A DNA stretch of 26,712 bases from CAZLAK01 sp964557545 (GTDB lineage Bacteria > Bacillota > Desulfotomaculia > Desulfotomaculales > Pelotomaculaceae): the NCBI GenBank assembly GCA_964557545.1, contig CAZLAK010000025.1, positions 1-26,712 on the forward strand. The letters run 5' to 3'. The position numbers were made by a program, and so were the translations under genes. Under the pieces are notes generated by a model. The model was not told where the DNA came from. It searched no databases and saw only the letters and a program-made list of their open reading frames with translations. Below, one piece after another: positions 7,348-15,230 of this stretch. How positions within the stretch are numbered: the first letter of the stretch is position 1; each line of letters begins with the position of its first letter.

Positions 7348-7439
7348 AGCAAGCCCTTCATAATGTTAAACGTTTGCCATAAAATGCAAGGCATTTAAAC
7401 ACGCCTTCTGCAAAAAGTTTGTGCCAGTTAATTTTTTTC

Positions 7440-7469
7440 TTGCCGCCTGCTGCCGCCTTATTGTACAAT
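7440..7469 (+). promoter_or_regulatory. Promoter candidate of the GHMP/TrpF/dehydrogenase/aldolase operon
   Basis: TTGCCG (7440-7445) and TACAAT (7464-7469) are separated by 18 nt. Transcription would start near 7476 and leave a leader of about 130 nt. Confidence 0.45.
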
Positions 7470-7529
7470 TAAGAGCGAAGGACGGCAGGACGGCTTAAAG
7501 GGGCGAAAGGGACAGTTCGCGAACAAAAG

Positions 7530-7555
7530 CGCCTTTCCTGTCGAAAGGCGTTTTT
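7530..7555 (+). terminator. Leader terminator / candidate attenuator
   Basis: CGCCTTTC (7530-7537) pairs perfectly with GAAAGGCG (7543-7550) and is followed by TTTTT. It lies between the promoter and the first gene. The upstream GAAAGG at 7505-7510 could alternatively pair with CCTTTC (7532-7537), giving a mutually exclusive antiterminator. Confidence 0.6.
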
Positions 7556-7696
7556 GGTTTTTGTGCCGTCCAAATTAATTTGCTTTAGTACGGAAAGGAT
7601 GGTGGGCTGTGGCTGTAAGTTTGCCGCTTGTAAGGGAGAAAAAAACAAAGAGAAGTCATTGAAATAGGCATTATTGGGAGTCCCTTTGACCGGACG

Positions 7697-8830
7697 GTGG
7701 CCGTTTTGGAGGAGTTTGTGCCCGGTCATAAGGACTTTATTGTTTACCCCGAGCAGTGCGGGGTGGCGCCGCGCCGCGTTGCCGGGGCTGCACCGCGGGA
7801 AGTAGAAGTGACCGTGCCTGCCCGGCTGCACGTTTCTGTGCTAGATATGAACCGCTTCAACATCAGCCGTCCCGGAGGCGGGGGGCTGGCGGTGGGCGTT
7901 TACTTTAAGGCCAAGGTGTGCGCCGTGCCGGAGCCGGAAATAACCGTCAAAGGGCAGCGCCAGCTGATCGTTTCCCACTTTGCCCGCGTTTTTAAAGAAA
8001 TTCTTGGATATTCCGGTGGCTTTGAGATTGAGCTGTACGACCACGGCCGCCGCCACGTGGGCATGGGTTCTTCTACTGGCACGATGTGTGCGGCCTGTGT
8101 GGGAATCAATGAAGTGCTGGGGCGCCCTTTCAATAACCGGGAGCTGCGCCGCCTCATCGGTTTTAATGCCTGTGAGGAAAGCCCCCGCAGCAAAGAATTT
8201 TTGATCCGCGGTTTTGAAACAGGTATTGGGGCTATGGCCAGCATCCACGGCGGTATGGTCTTGGGGACCGACGATTTAGAAATGGTTTACCGCACTGCCC
8301 TGCCGGGGACCAAAGCAGTCATCGTCATTCCGGATGTGCCGAGCTTAGAAAGTGAATATGCCGGCAAGGACACGGCGGCCGAATCGGAAGTGGAACTGCT
8401 CATGCGCCGGGCCAGGTACTTGGATTACCTGCAGAGCTGCACGAAGTCGCAGATCGTCCTGTTAGATCTCTTGCCGGCCATGGTCAAGGGCGACTTAAAG
8501 GGCATTGGCGACGCCCTCTTTGACCTCGCCTTTTTGGGTTCTAAGCGGGCGGAGTGCGAGCAGCACGGCCTGGGCGGCACGCCTATTTACGATTACATCT
8601 GCACCTGGCGCAAGCTGTGGGCGGAAGTGGCCGGCATGAGTTCGGCGGGGCCTACTGTCTTTGCTCTGACCAAAAGCCAGGCGGTGGTGGAAAGGATACT
8701 GGCTCACTTAGAGCGGCGGGGAGTGGCCTCCTCCCGGGTAATTATAACCGACGTGGACAATACGGGAGCCCGCATTGCGGCGGAGGGAGAGGAGAGAATT
8801 TACGCCTGTGAAGGTTGGCTTAACGGTTAA
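7697..8830 (+). CDS. GHMP-superfamily protein, beta-RFAP synthase-like
   Basis: About 377 residues in the open frame. The GHMP fold begins near residue 37 with VEVTVPARLHVSVLDMNRF. The glycine-rich motif GMGSSTGTM and a C-terminal GMSSAGPTVFALT correspond to the superfamily's motifs 2 and 3. PARLH and the overall order resemble beta-ribofuranosylaminobenzene 5'-phosphate synthase, which condenses PRPP with a hydroxybenzoate or aminobenzoate in methanopterin synthesis; a different phosphosugar substrate is possible. GTG 7697 is only the first start in this frame. Upstream codons 7634-7696 stay open and protein-like (IGIIGSPFDRTV). A better start, GTG 7609 with a GGAAAGGA SD, would connect if the A7 run at 7639-7645 had one base fewer. 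First gene of the operon. Confidence 0.7.
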   Translation: MAVLEEFVPGHKDFIVYPEQCGVAPRRVAGAAPREVEVTVPARLHVSVLDMNRFNISRPGGGGLAVGVYFKAKVCAVPEPEITVKGQRQLIVSHFARVFKEILGYSGGFEIELYDHGRRHVGMGSSTGTMCAACVGINEVLGRPFNNRELRRLIGFNACEESPRSKEFLIRGFETGIGAMASIHGGMVLGTDDLEMVYRTALPGTKAVIVIPDVPSLESEYAGKDTAAESEVELLMRRARYLDYLQSCTKSQIVLLDLLPAMVKGDLKGIGDALFDLAFLGSKRAECEQHGLGGTPIYDYICTWRKLWAEVAGMSSAGPTVFALTKSQAVVERILAHLERRGVASSRVIITDVDNTGARIAAEGEERIYACEGWLNG

Positions 8831-9509
8831 AATCTGCGGCATCACCAATCTGCCGGATGCACACCTGGCTGCCAGCGCCGGCGCCGGTTACGTGGGAGTG
8901 CTGGTAGAGGTGGCTTACTCGCCCCGTTCCCTTTCTGCAGAAGAAGCCGGGGCGCTCATAGCTGCCTCTCCCGTGCCGGCGGTGGCCTTAGTATGGGATT
9001 TGGGCTGGGAGCGCCTGGCCCGCCTGGTTCGGGTGTACAGGCCGCGCGCCGTGCAGTTCTTACGGCCGGTGGACGGAGAAACGGCAGGCAAGCTCAAAAA
9101 ACTCGCCCCGGAGCTTTTAGTGTGGCAGTCCGTTTTTTTGCCGGCTGGAGCGGGAAGTGCCAGCGCGGCCGAAGAGGCTGTAAGGCGCGAGCTGCACGAG
9201 CTGCCGGTAAAGGGTGTGGACGTGGCGGTTATCGACGCTGCCGCCGGGAGCGGCGGCCAAGTGAGGTACGGGGGTACAGGGAAGGCAGTCGACTGGGAGG
9301 CGGCGGCGCGCCTCGTGCGGGCTGCGCCCCTGCCCGTATTTTTGGCAGGCGGCATAAGACCGGAAAACGTGGCCGAGGCGGTGAGGCGTGTCCGGCCTTT
9401 TGGCATTGATTTGTGCTCCGGGGTGGAAGAGGCGCCGGGTAAAAAGAGTGCTTTCAAACTGGCCGCCTTAATGGATGCCCTGCGGGGAGAGGGGGTAATT
9501 GGGCGGTGA
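8808..9509 (+). CDS. Phosphoribosylanthranilate isomerase-like (TrpF-like) protein
   Basis: A cytosolic TIM-barrel protein of about 233 residues, the length of TrpF, which isomerises N-(5'-phosphoribosyl)anthranilate to the ketose. KICGIT with the catalytic-position Cys, YGGTGKAVDW with a preceding Asp (VIDAAAG), the phosphate loop LAGGIRPENV and the C-terminal DLCSGVEEAPGKK are all present. No other trp gene is nearby. It sits in an operon with an RFAP-synthase-like protein, a dehydrogenase and an aldolase, so an Amadori-type isomerisation in another pathway is more likely than tryptophan synthesis. The start is GTG 8808, overlapping the end of the previous gene. The next gene starts inside its stop (GTGA), indicating translational coupling. 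Confidence 0.75.
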   Translation: MKVGLTVKICGITNLPDAHLAASAGAGYVGVLVEVAYSPRSLSAEEAGALIAASPVPAVALVWDLGWERLARLVRVYRPRAVQFLRPVDGETAGKLKKLAPELLVWQSVFLPAGAGSASAAEEAVRRELHELPVKGVDVAVIDAAAGSGGQVRYGGTGKAVDWEAAARLVRAAPLPVFLAGGIRPENVAEAVRRVRPFGIDLCSGVEEAPGKKSAFKLAALMDALRGEGVIGR

Positions 9510-10585
9510 CGGAGAGCATGCTGGCAGCGGTGGTGCACGGTCCGGGCGACGTGAGGGTAGAGCGTGTTCCCGTGCCGGAAATAGGTGATGGCGAAGTGCT
9601 GGTCAAAGTGACTGCCGCCGGCATCTATACTACAGACTTAAAAATTTTAAGGGGCGAAGGAACTTTGCGGCACCGGCCCGGTATTTTGGGCCATGAAGTG
9701 GCAGGCGAAGTGGCCGCAGTCGGCCGTTCTGTGAGCGGGTACGAGATCGGGCAGCGGGTGGCTGTTTATCCCATAGCTGTCTGCGGGGAATGCTTTTACT
9801 GCCGGCGCGGCAGGCACAACCTGTGCGAGAAAGAGTACGGTTTAGCCCACGGGATAGACGGCAGCTTTGCGGAATACGTCCGTATCCCCCGTGAGATCGT
9901 CTGCATAGGCGGTCTTGTGCCTTTGCCGCCCGGGGCTGGGCGACGAACCGGCTGCCCTGGCCGAACCCCTGTCCTGCTGCCTGGCGGCGGCCCGGGCGGC
10001 CATCACTTCGCCGGGGGACTTGGTGCTGGTGGTGGGGGCCGGACCCATGGGGCTCATGCACCTTTTGGCCTGCCGCTGGCGGGGTGCGGATGTGGCCGTG
10101 GTTGACCCCGACCGGCGCCGGCTGGCAGCAGCTGAAGAGCTCGGTGCCGCCGCCTGTTTTGACCCTCACCGGCAGGACGTAACTAGTGAGGTGCGCCGCC
10201 TGACCGGCGGCCGCGGGGCCGACCAGGTTATCGCTGCTGTAAGCGATCCTGAGGTGGCAGCCGGTCACTTTAGCCTACTGCGCCCCGGGGGTTTTTTAAC
10301 GTTTTTGGCGGCCCTCCCGCCGGGCGGCCGGTGAAGGTAGACCTTAGGTGGCTGCATTACACTGAGGAAGTTTTGACCGGGACATTTGCCTCTACGCCGG
10401 GTGATTTTCGCCTGGCCCTTGATTTAATTGCCGGCGGCAGCATTGACGTAAGAAAGCTTATTACCCACCGGTTTGGACTGGGAGATTTTTTAGAGGCTGT
10501 GCGGCTGGCTCAAGGCGGCACCATGCTAAAAGGCGTGATCGTGATAGATGATAAAAATAATTTAACGCAGTTTAAGAGGTGGTAA
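9506..10585 (+). pseudogene. Zinc-type medium-chain dehydrogenase, two frameshifts
   Basis: An MDR-superfamily dehydrogenase of the threonine/sorbitol dehydrogenase type, about 360 residues if repaired. Frame 1 carries the catalytic-domain start, GHEVAGEV (His and Glu zinc ligands) and the four-Cys structural zinc lobe CGECFYCRRGRHNLC. The reading then moves to another frame for LVVGAGPMGLMHLLA, the Rossmann NAD(P)-binding motif, and returns to the first frame for the C-terminus. The shifts fall at GGGG (9932-9935, one G too many) and at GG (10330-10331, one G too few), so together they restore frame. Where the catalytic Cys is normally found (GICGTD), the sequence has GIYTTD. Start GTG 9506 overlaps the TrpF-like stop. 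This could be a genuine pseudogene or sequencing error. Confidence 0.75.
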
Positions 10586-10590
10586 GCGGT

Positions 10591-11401
10591 GTGGACGGTT
10601 TAGCATGGCGTTTAAAAAAGGTCCTGCGGGGAAAACCGGCCGCTCTCTGGTGGTGGCCGTGGACCACGGTATGGCTTTAGGCCCTCTTAAGGGCCTGGAG
10701 AGGGTAAAAGACACGCTGGACAGGTTGGAGGCCACGGGCTATGTGGACGCCTGGCTGCTCACCAAGGGCGTGCTGCGGTACGCCTTCGAACCCCGTGGTT
10801 TTCCGGGTCTGATTATGCGCATCAGCGGAGGGGCTACTGTAGCCGGGCCGGAACTGACCAGGGAGGGACTTACGGCCTCGGTGGAAGAAGCTCTGGCCGC
10901 CGACGCCGTGGCCGTGTCTGCTTTTATAGGTTCGCCGCACGAACATGAAACCCTCGTCGGGCTGGCGAAAGCCGCGGGCAGCTGCCGCTGCTGGAACGTG
11001 CCCCTTTTGGGTGTGGCCGGTCTGGGGAAAACTAATGAGGATAAAAAGAAAGATCCCCGCTTTATTGCCCTGGGGGCGCGGGTGCTGGCCGAACACGGCG
11101 CGGACATAGTGAAGACTTACTACACAGAAGAGGACTTTGAACGGGTGACGGCGGGGTGCCCCGTGCCGGTCTCATTGCCGGCGGACCCAAGTGCGAAACC
11201 GAACTGGACACGCTGAAGATGATCGCCGGGGCGCTCGAAGGCGGGGCGGCCGGCGTGGTTATGGGGCGCAATATCTGGCAGAGCCCCTGCCCGGAAGCCC
11301 TTCTGGCCGCGGCTCACGGCCTCATTCACGGAGGCTTGGAGGTAAAGGAAGCTTTTGAACTTTACACGGAGGCAAAAGAACAAAAGAGGTCGCAGTTTTA
11401 A
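10591..11401 (+). pseudogene. DhnA-type class I aldolase (ADH-synthase-like), frameshifted
   Basis: Resembles archaeal 2-amino-3,7-dideoxy-D-threo-hept-6-ulosonate synthase and class I fructose-bisphosphate aldolases (DhnA family). VVAVDHGMALGPLKGL supplies the active-site Asp, GADIVKTYY the Schiff-base Lys, and the phosphate site follows as IAGGPKCE and GVVMGRNIW. The main frame is open from ATG 10605 to 11216 and the rest is in another frame to 11401; one base is missing near 11169-11173. The best SD (AGGTGG, 10577-10582) points to GTG 10591. Its frame gives the expected N-terminus (LAWRLKKVLRGK) and joins the main frame if AAAA at 10632-10635 had five A. The Tyr of the family's YPRG region is replaced by a GVAGLGK segment. 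Last gene of the operon. Confidence 0.75.
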
Positions 11402-11462
11402 AGGGCGTTAAAAAGTTTTGATTTTTTGTAAAAAATTATTTTTTGTTTGCACCGGTATTCAG

Positions 11463-11491
11463 TTGCCTAAATATTTAGAAAATGATAAATT
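11463..11491 (+). promoter_or_regulatory. Promoter candidate of the TM1266-type regulator gene
   Basis: TTGCCT (11463-11468), 17 nt, TAAATT (11486-11491). An inverted repeat TTATGC/GCATAA (11501-11506 and 11516-11521) follows and abuts the SD, a possible operator or hairpin. Confidence 0.4.
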
Positions 11492-11534
11492 ATAGTTAAA
11501 TTATGCCTGAAAATAGCATAAGGAGGCGGGAGCG

Positions 11535-11813
11535 GTGAAAAAGAACATCTGCATTGTGGGTATGCTGGTCAACGAGAAGTCAGTTCAGGCGCCAGAAGTG
11601 CAGAAAGTGCTTTCCAAGTACGGCAGCCTCATCCTCCACCGCAGCGGGATTCCCTACTCAGAGTGCGACCGGGGCATTATCAACCTCACCATTAAAGCTA
11701 CGACCAGCGAGTTAGAGGAGCTCAAGGGCGAACTGGGTAAAATTAAGGGGCTTGTTTTTAACGCCATGTGCCTTGTCGAGGACGCCGACAGCCTGCTGAT
11801 ATGTGAAAGGTAG
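11535..11813 (+). CDS. TM1266-family iron-only hydrogenase system putative regulator
   Basis: A 92-residue cytosolic protein with a ferredoxin-like/ACT-like fold. It matches the TM1266 family annotated as putative regulator of [FeFe]-hydrogenase systems: ICIVGMLV at the start, LILHRSGIPY in the middle, then GIINLTIKATTSELEELKG (19 residues) and a C-terminal KGLVFNAMCL. It has no helix-turn-helix, so a direct DNA-binding role is not evident. The start is GTG 11535, set by AGGAGG at 11521-11526. Monocistronic, followed by a terminator. No hydrogenase or maturation gene lies in the window. Confidence 0.8.
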   Translation: MKKNICIVGMLVNEKSVQAPEVQKVLSKYGSLILHRSGIPYSECDRGIINLTIKATTSELEELKGELGKIKGLVFNAMCLVEDADSLLICER

Positions 11814-11818
11814 TTTTG

Positions 11819-11843
11819 GGGGAGGTGCGCTCCCCATTTTTGT
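11819..11843 (+). terminator. Intrinsic terminator after the TM1266-type gene
   Basis: GGGGAG (11819-11824) pairs with CTCCCC (11830-11835) across a 5-nt loop. The T-rich tract ATTTTTGTTT follows. Confidence 0.8.
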
Positions 11844-11901
11844 TTGTAATTTTTGTAGTTTATTTGAACTTTGCGCAAATATGTAGCGCGGGGGTGACAA
11901 G

Positions 11902-12963
11902 GTGAAGCCTGCTCTGGTATTCGACTGGGCTTACTTGGACCACGAAACCTGGGGTCATTTAGAAAGCCCGAAACGCTTAAAGGTTACTTACGCTGAGCTG
12001 GAATCGTCCGGCGTGCTGGAAAAAATAGACGTAATAAAACCGCGCCCGGCAACTTTAGCGGAAGTAGAACTAGTCCACGTGCCCGTTTATATTCGTGAAG
12101 TGCGGGATTTTTCGGCCAGAGGGGGAGGGGTCTTTTTTCAGGACACCGTGGGCTCGGCCAAAACGTACGAGACGGCCCTGCTGGCCGCCGGCGGCGCGCT
12201 GACAGCGGTGGATGCCGTCATAAAGGGAGGGGCCAGGGGTGCTTTTGCCTTGGTGCGGCCGCCCGGCCACCACGCCAAGCCGGACAAGGGCATGGGCTTT
12301 TGTTTCTTTAACAACGCGGCCATTGCCGCCCGTTACGCCCAGGAACAGTACGGGATTAAGAGGGTGTTGATTGTGGACTGGGACGAGCACCACGGCAACG
12401 GCACGGAGTACATCTTTTACCGCAACCCTTCGGTGCTCTATTTCTCCGTGCACAGGGACTGGAGCTACCCGGCCACCGGCTGGGCGTCAAAGGTGGGCGA
12501 AGGGGACGGCCGCGGCTACAACATCAACGTCCCCCTGCCCAAGCGTTCCGGCAATGCCGATTACGAGTACGCTTTATGGGAGGTTCTGGTACCGGTTGCC
12601 GGGCAGTTTAAACCTGAACTGGTGCTGGTCTCTGCCGGCATGGACGCCCACGAAAGAGACCCTATAGGGATGATGAAGCTGACGGCGGCCGGTTATGCCC
12701 GGCTGGCCGGTATCGTTAACGAAATTGCCTATTCTTGCAGTGGAAAAGGCCCGGTTTACATCTTAGAAGGAGGTTACCACCCGCCGTCCCTGGCGGAGTG
12801 CGTTTTGTCCGTCTTTCACGCCTTGCTCGGCGGTGGAGGTGCGCAGGGAGAAGAAGCGGCGCAAAAGAGACCGGCGGCAGGAACAGGAACGGTCAAGCGG
12901 GGCGTGCTGGAAGCCGTCGGCGAGGTGAAAAAGCACCATGCCCCTTACTGGGAATTTAAATAA
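11902..12963 (+). CDS. Histone-deacetylase-family (AcuC/APAH-like) hydrolase
   Basis: A zinc-dependent deacetylase/amidohydrolase of the arginase-deacetylase fold; bacterial members act on acetylated proteins, polyamines or other amides. It is 353 residues with all core motifs: RPPGHHA with the His pair at 123-124, DWDEHHGNGT with zinc ligands Asp161 and His163, SAGMDAHERDP with Asp248, and EGGYHPP with catalytic Tyr292. Class II-like sequence. The last ~50 residues are Ala/Gly/Lys-rich and look unstructured. The start is GTG 11902 behind GGGGTGA. The acetyl substrate is unknown; no acetyltransferase or acs gene lies beside it. Confidence 0.9.
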   Translation: MKPALVFDWAYLDHETWGHLESPKRLKVTYAELESSGVLEKIDVIKPRPATLAEVELVHVPVYIREVRDFSARGGGVFFQDTVGSAKTYETALLAAGGALTAVDAVIKGGARGAFALVRPPGHHAKPDKGMGFCFFNNAAIAARYAQEQYGIKRVLIVDWDEHHGNGTEYIFYRNPSVLYFSVHRDWSYPATGWASKVGEGDGRGYNINVPLPKRSGNADYEYALWEVLVPVAGQFKPELVLVSAGMDAHERDPIGMMKLTAAGYARLAGIVNEIAYSCSGKGPVYILEGGYHPPSLAECVLSVFHALLGGGGAQGEEAAQKRPAAGTGTVKRGVLEAVGEVKKHHAPYWEFK

Positions 12964-13056
12964 TCAGGCAGTTTATTAAATTTTGTTGATAACCTAGAAT
13001 ATACAATAATGTTTAATAATGTTTTGACGGCCGCTCTTTTAATTTTTTGTTTCAGC

Positions 13057-13065
13057 TGGTATAAT
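13057..13065 (+). promoter_or_regulatory. Extended -10 promoter for the permease/MFS pair
   Basis: TGG-TATAAT (13057-13065) is an extended -10 with consensus hexamer, 53 nt before the GTG at 13118. The -35 is poor. Confidence 0.55.
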
Positions 13066-13117
13066 CGGGGAAAATACGGGTTATAAAAGTTCTTTTGCAT
13101 TTTAGGGATGGTGGCCG

Positions 13118-14101
13118 GTGTATTTTCCAGTTTCTGGGGTTGAGGTTTTTCCCCTGGTACCGCCGCTGGTAGCTTTTGCTGTGGCGCTGCTGACGGCTTC
13201 GGCGGGTATGTCAGGGGCTTTTTTGCTTTTGCCCTTCCAGGTGAGCGTGCTCGGTTTTGCCAGTCCCGCCGTGAGCCCGACCAACCTTATTTACAACATA
13301 GTTTCTACGCCGGGCGGCCTTTACCGCTATATAAAAGAAGGGCGGATGAGCTGGGCGCTGGCCCTCGTCCTGACTGCCGGCACGCTGCCGGGCGTTTTTT
13401 TAGGCGCCTTAATCAGGGTTACCTGCCTGGTGCAGCCAGCAGCTTTTAAGCTCTTTGCGGGGATCGTCCTCCTCTGCCTGGGAATAAGGGTGCTGGCGGG
13501 TTCAGCCGGTTTAGGGCCCGGGCTTTCCGCTAACGGGGGAGGCTTTTTGGCGCTGGAAAAAAAGTTTGCCGGGCTAGCCGGTGACAAAAAGAGCCGCAGG
13601 GGTCTTTTCGGCGCTGCCGGACTGCCGGGGGAGGCGCGTGTAAAAACGCTTTCTTTTACCTGGCGCCGGGTGGAGTACGAGTTTTGGGGCGAGACTTTTT
13701 CTTTTAGCACCCCGGCTGTTTTTTTTCTTTCCCTGGCCGTGGGTGTAATAGGCGGGATATACGGTATTGGGGGAAGTGCCATCATTGCTCCTTTTTGCGT
13801 TTCCTTTTTAGGCCTGCCGGTATATACTATTGCCGGGGCAACCTTGGCTGGCAACCTGGTTACATCTGTTGCCGGTGTTTTATTTTTCTCGCTGCTGGCT
13901 GCCGCTGATGGCCCGGGTCTGGCAGCCAGCGCTGCTCCCGACTGGGCTTTGGGTCTTCTGTTTGGAGCGGGAGGATTTTTCGGGACTTATTTGGGCGCAG
14001 CCATGCAAAAATACCTGCCGGAAAAGTTTATTCGCACCTTTATAGGGGCGCTGACCGCTTTACTGGCCGTAAGTTATATAGTACAATACTTTAATCGTTA
14101 G
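13118..14101 (+). CDS. TauE/SafE-family (TSUP) permease
   Basis: A cytoplasmic-membrane permease of 327 residues with two hydrophobic halves separated by a basic cytosolic loop (around residues 140-195). The repeats SASAGMSGAFLLLPFQVSVL and GGIYGIGGSAIIAPF are the family's glycine-rich motifs, one in each half. TSUP members export or import small sulfur or carbon anions such as sulfite, sulfoacetate or taurine; the substrate cannot be told here. The start is GTG 13118 with GGATGG upstream. The gap to the next gene is about 25 nt, so the two are likely co-transcribed. Confidence 0.85.
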   Translation: MYFPVSGVEVFPLVPPLVAFAVALLTASAGMSGAFLLLPFQVSVLGFASPAVSPTNLIYNIVSTPGGLYRYIKEGRMSWALALVLTAGTLPGVFLGALIRVTCLVQPAAFKLFAGIVLLCLGIRVLAGSAGLGPGLSANGGGFLALEKKFAGLAGDKKSRRGLFGAAGLPGEARVKTLSFTWRRVEYEFWGETFSFSTPAVFFLSLAVGVIGGIYGIGGSAIIAPFCVSFLGLPVYTIAGATLAGNLVTSVAGVLFFSLLAAADGPGLAASAAPDWALGLLFGAGGFFGTYLGAAMQKYLPEKFIRTFIGALTALLAVSYIVQYFNR

Positions 14102-14126
14102 CAGGATTCATAAAGAGGTGTTTTGC

Positions 14127-15230
14127 TTGCCGGGATTTGACCGGAAGATTTATGCCGTTAATTTCTTGCTGAATTTTGCTGTTCAGGGTTCGCTTATTTT
14201 TATCCCCCTGCTGGGAGCCCAGCTCGGGGGTTCTGACTTTCAAGTGGGCTTGATCGGTTCTGCTTACGGCAGCGCTTTTTTAATATCTTCGCTCGTGTCG
14301 GGCTGGAAGTCAGATACGAGCGGCCGGGTGGTTTTTGTGCGCCGCGGCCTTTTAATTTGCTGTGCGGCTTTTGCCGCCCAGCTTTTGTCTTTTAATCTCT
14401 GGCTTTTAATGGCTTTGCGCGCCCTGGTAGGTTTTTCTTTGGGAATCACCGTGGCAGCAGCCATTGCTTACGCTTATGAAGCGGGGGCAGACATGGGTGT
14501 GTTCAGCTCTTACGGTTCGCTGGGCTGGATTTTTGGCTCCATGACAGCGGCCCTTTTGGGCGATATTCACTTGCTCTTTGTGGTAAGTTCGGCTGTGTGT
14601 TTTTTGGCCTTTTTAATGGCCCGGGGATTTAGCGAAAATCCCGGTGCAAGGCCTGCCGGGCAGCCGAGCTTGTGGCAGGTAGTCGTGAGAAACCGCCGGG
14701 TTTATGCGGCTGTTTTTTTGCGGCACCTGGGAGCTACTGCCGTGTGGATCATCCTCCCGCTTTACTTTGCCTCCTTGGGACTCAATAAGTTTTGGATTGG
14801 CTTTCTGTGGAGTATTAACTTTGCGGTGCAGTTTGTGGTCATGCGCGGCCTGGAAAAATTTTCGCCCTACAAGACGTTTGCCTTTGGGCAGCTGCTCTCG
14901 CTTATTGTCTTCGTGGCTTACGCTTTTGTCGCCAAGCTTTGGCCGCTTATTATTGCCCAAGCCCTTTTAGGCATAGCCTGGTCCTGCCTCTACGTGGGGG
15001 CGCTGCTCATCGTTTTAAAAAGCGGCGAAGAGAGGGGTACGGCCAGCGGCATCTTCCAGTCCACTCTCAATTTTTGCAATGCCGTTGGGCCGCTTCTGGG
15101 AGGAATATTTGCCCAGTTGTGGGGTTACCGGGGGGTAATGCTTATGGCTGCCGCCCTGGGCGCGGCCGGCATGCTGGCAGCCGTGCCGCGGACAGTGCCG
15201 GCAGAGCAGGGCAGTGCGGGCAAGGCTTAA
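14127..15230 (+). CDS. MFS transporter
   Basis: About 367 residues and 10-12 hydrophobic segments. The N-terminus (NFLLNFAVQGSLIFIPLLGA) and the loop SGWKSDTSGRVVFVRRGLL, a variant motif A, identify a major facilitator permease. I chose TTG 14127 because AAAGAGGTG ends 7 nt upstream; GTG 14118 overlaps that SD. The second gene of a likely two-gene unit with the TSUP permease. Substrate unknown. Confidence 0.8.
   Translation: MPGFDRKIYAVNFLLNFAVQGSLIFIPLLGAQLGGSDFQVGLIGSAYGSAFLISSLVSGWKSDTSGRVVFVRRGLLICCAAFAAQLLSFNLWLLMALRALVGFSLGITVAAAIAYAYEAGADMGVFSSYGSLGWIFGSMTAALLGDIHLLFVVSSAVCFLAFLMARGFSENPGARPAGQPSLWQVVVRNRRVYAAVFLRHLGATAVWIILPLYFASLGLNKFWIGFLWSINFAVQFVVMRGLEKFSPYKTFAFGQLLSLIVFVAYAFVAKLWPLIIAQALLGIAWSCLYVGALLIVLKSGEERGTASGIFQSTLNFCNAVGPLLGGIFAQLWGYRGVMLMAAALGAAGMLAAVPRTVPAEQGSAGKA

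Larger units (their letters stand above)
7348..7608. other. Intergenic region with the leader of the 7609-11401 operon
   Basis: Between the divergent units. It holds a plus-strand promoter (7440-7469), a terminator hairpin (7530-7555) with a possible competing upstream pairing, and an SD before a GTG at 7609. Nothing else recognised; no known riboswitch class matches. Confidence 0.5.

Noticed and set aside
8808..9509. Tryptophan biosynthesis role for the TrpF-like gene
   Set aside because: The catalytic motifs are present, but no other trp gene is in the window and the operon partners belong to other reactions.
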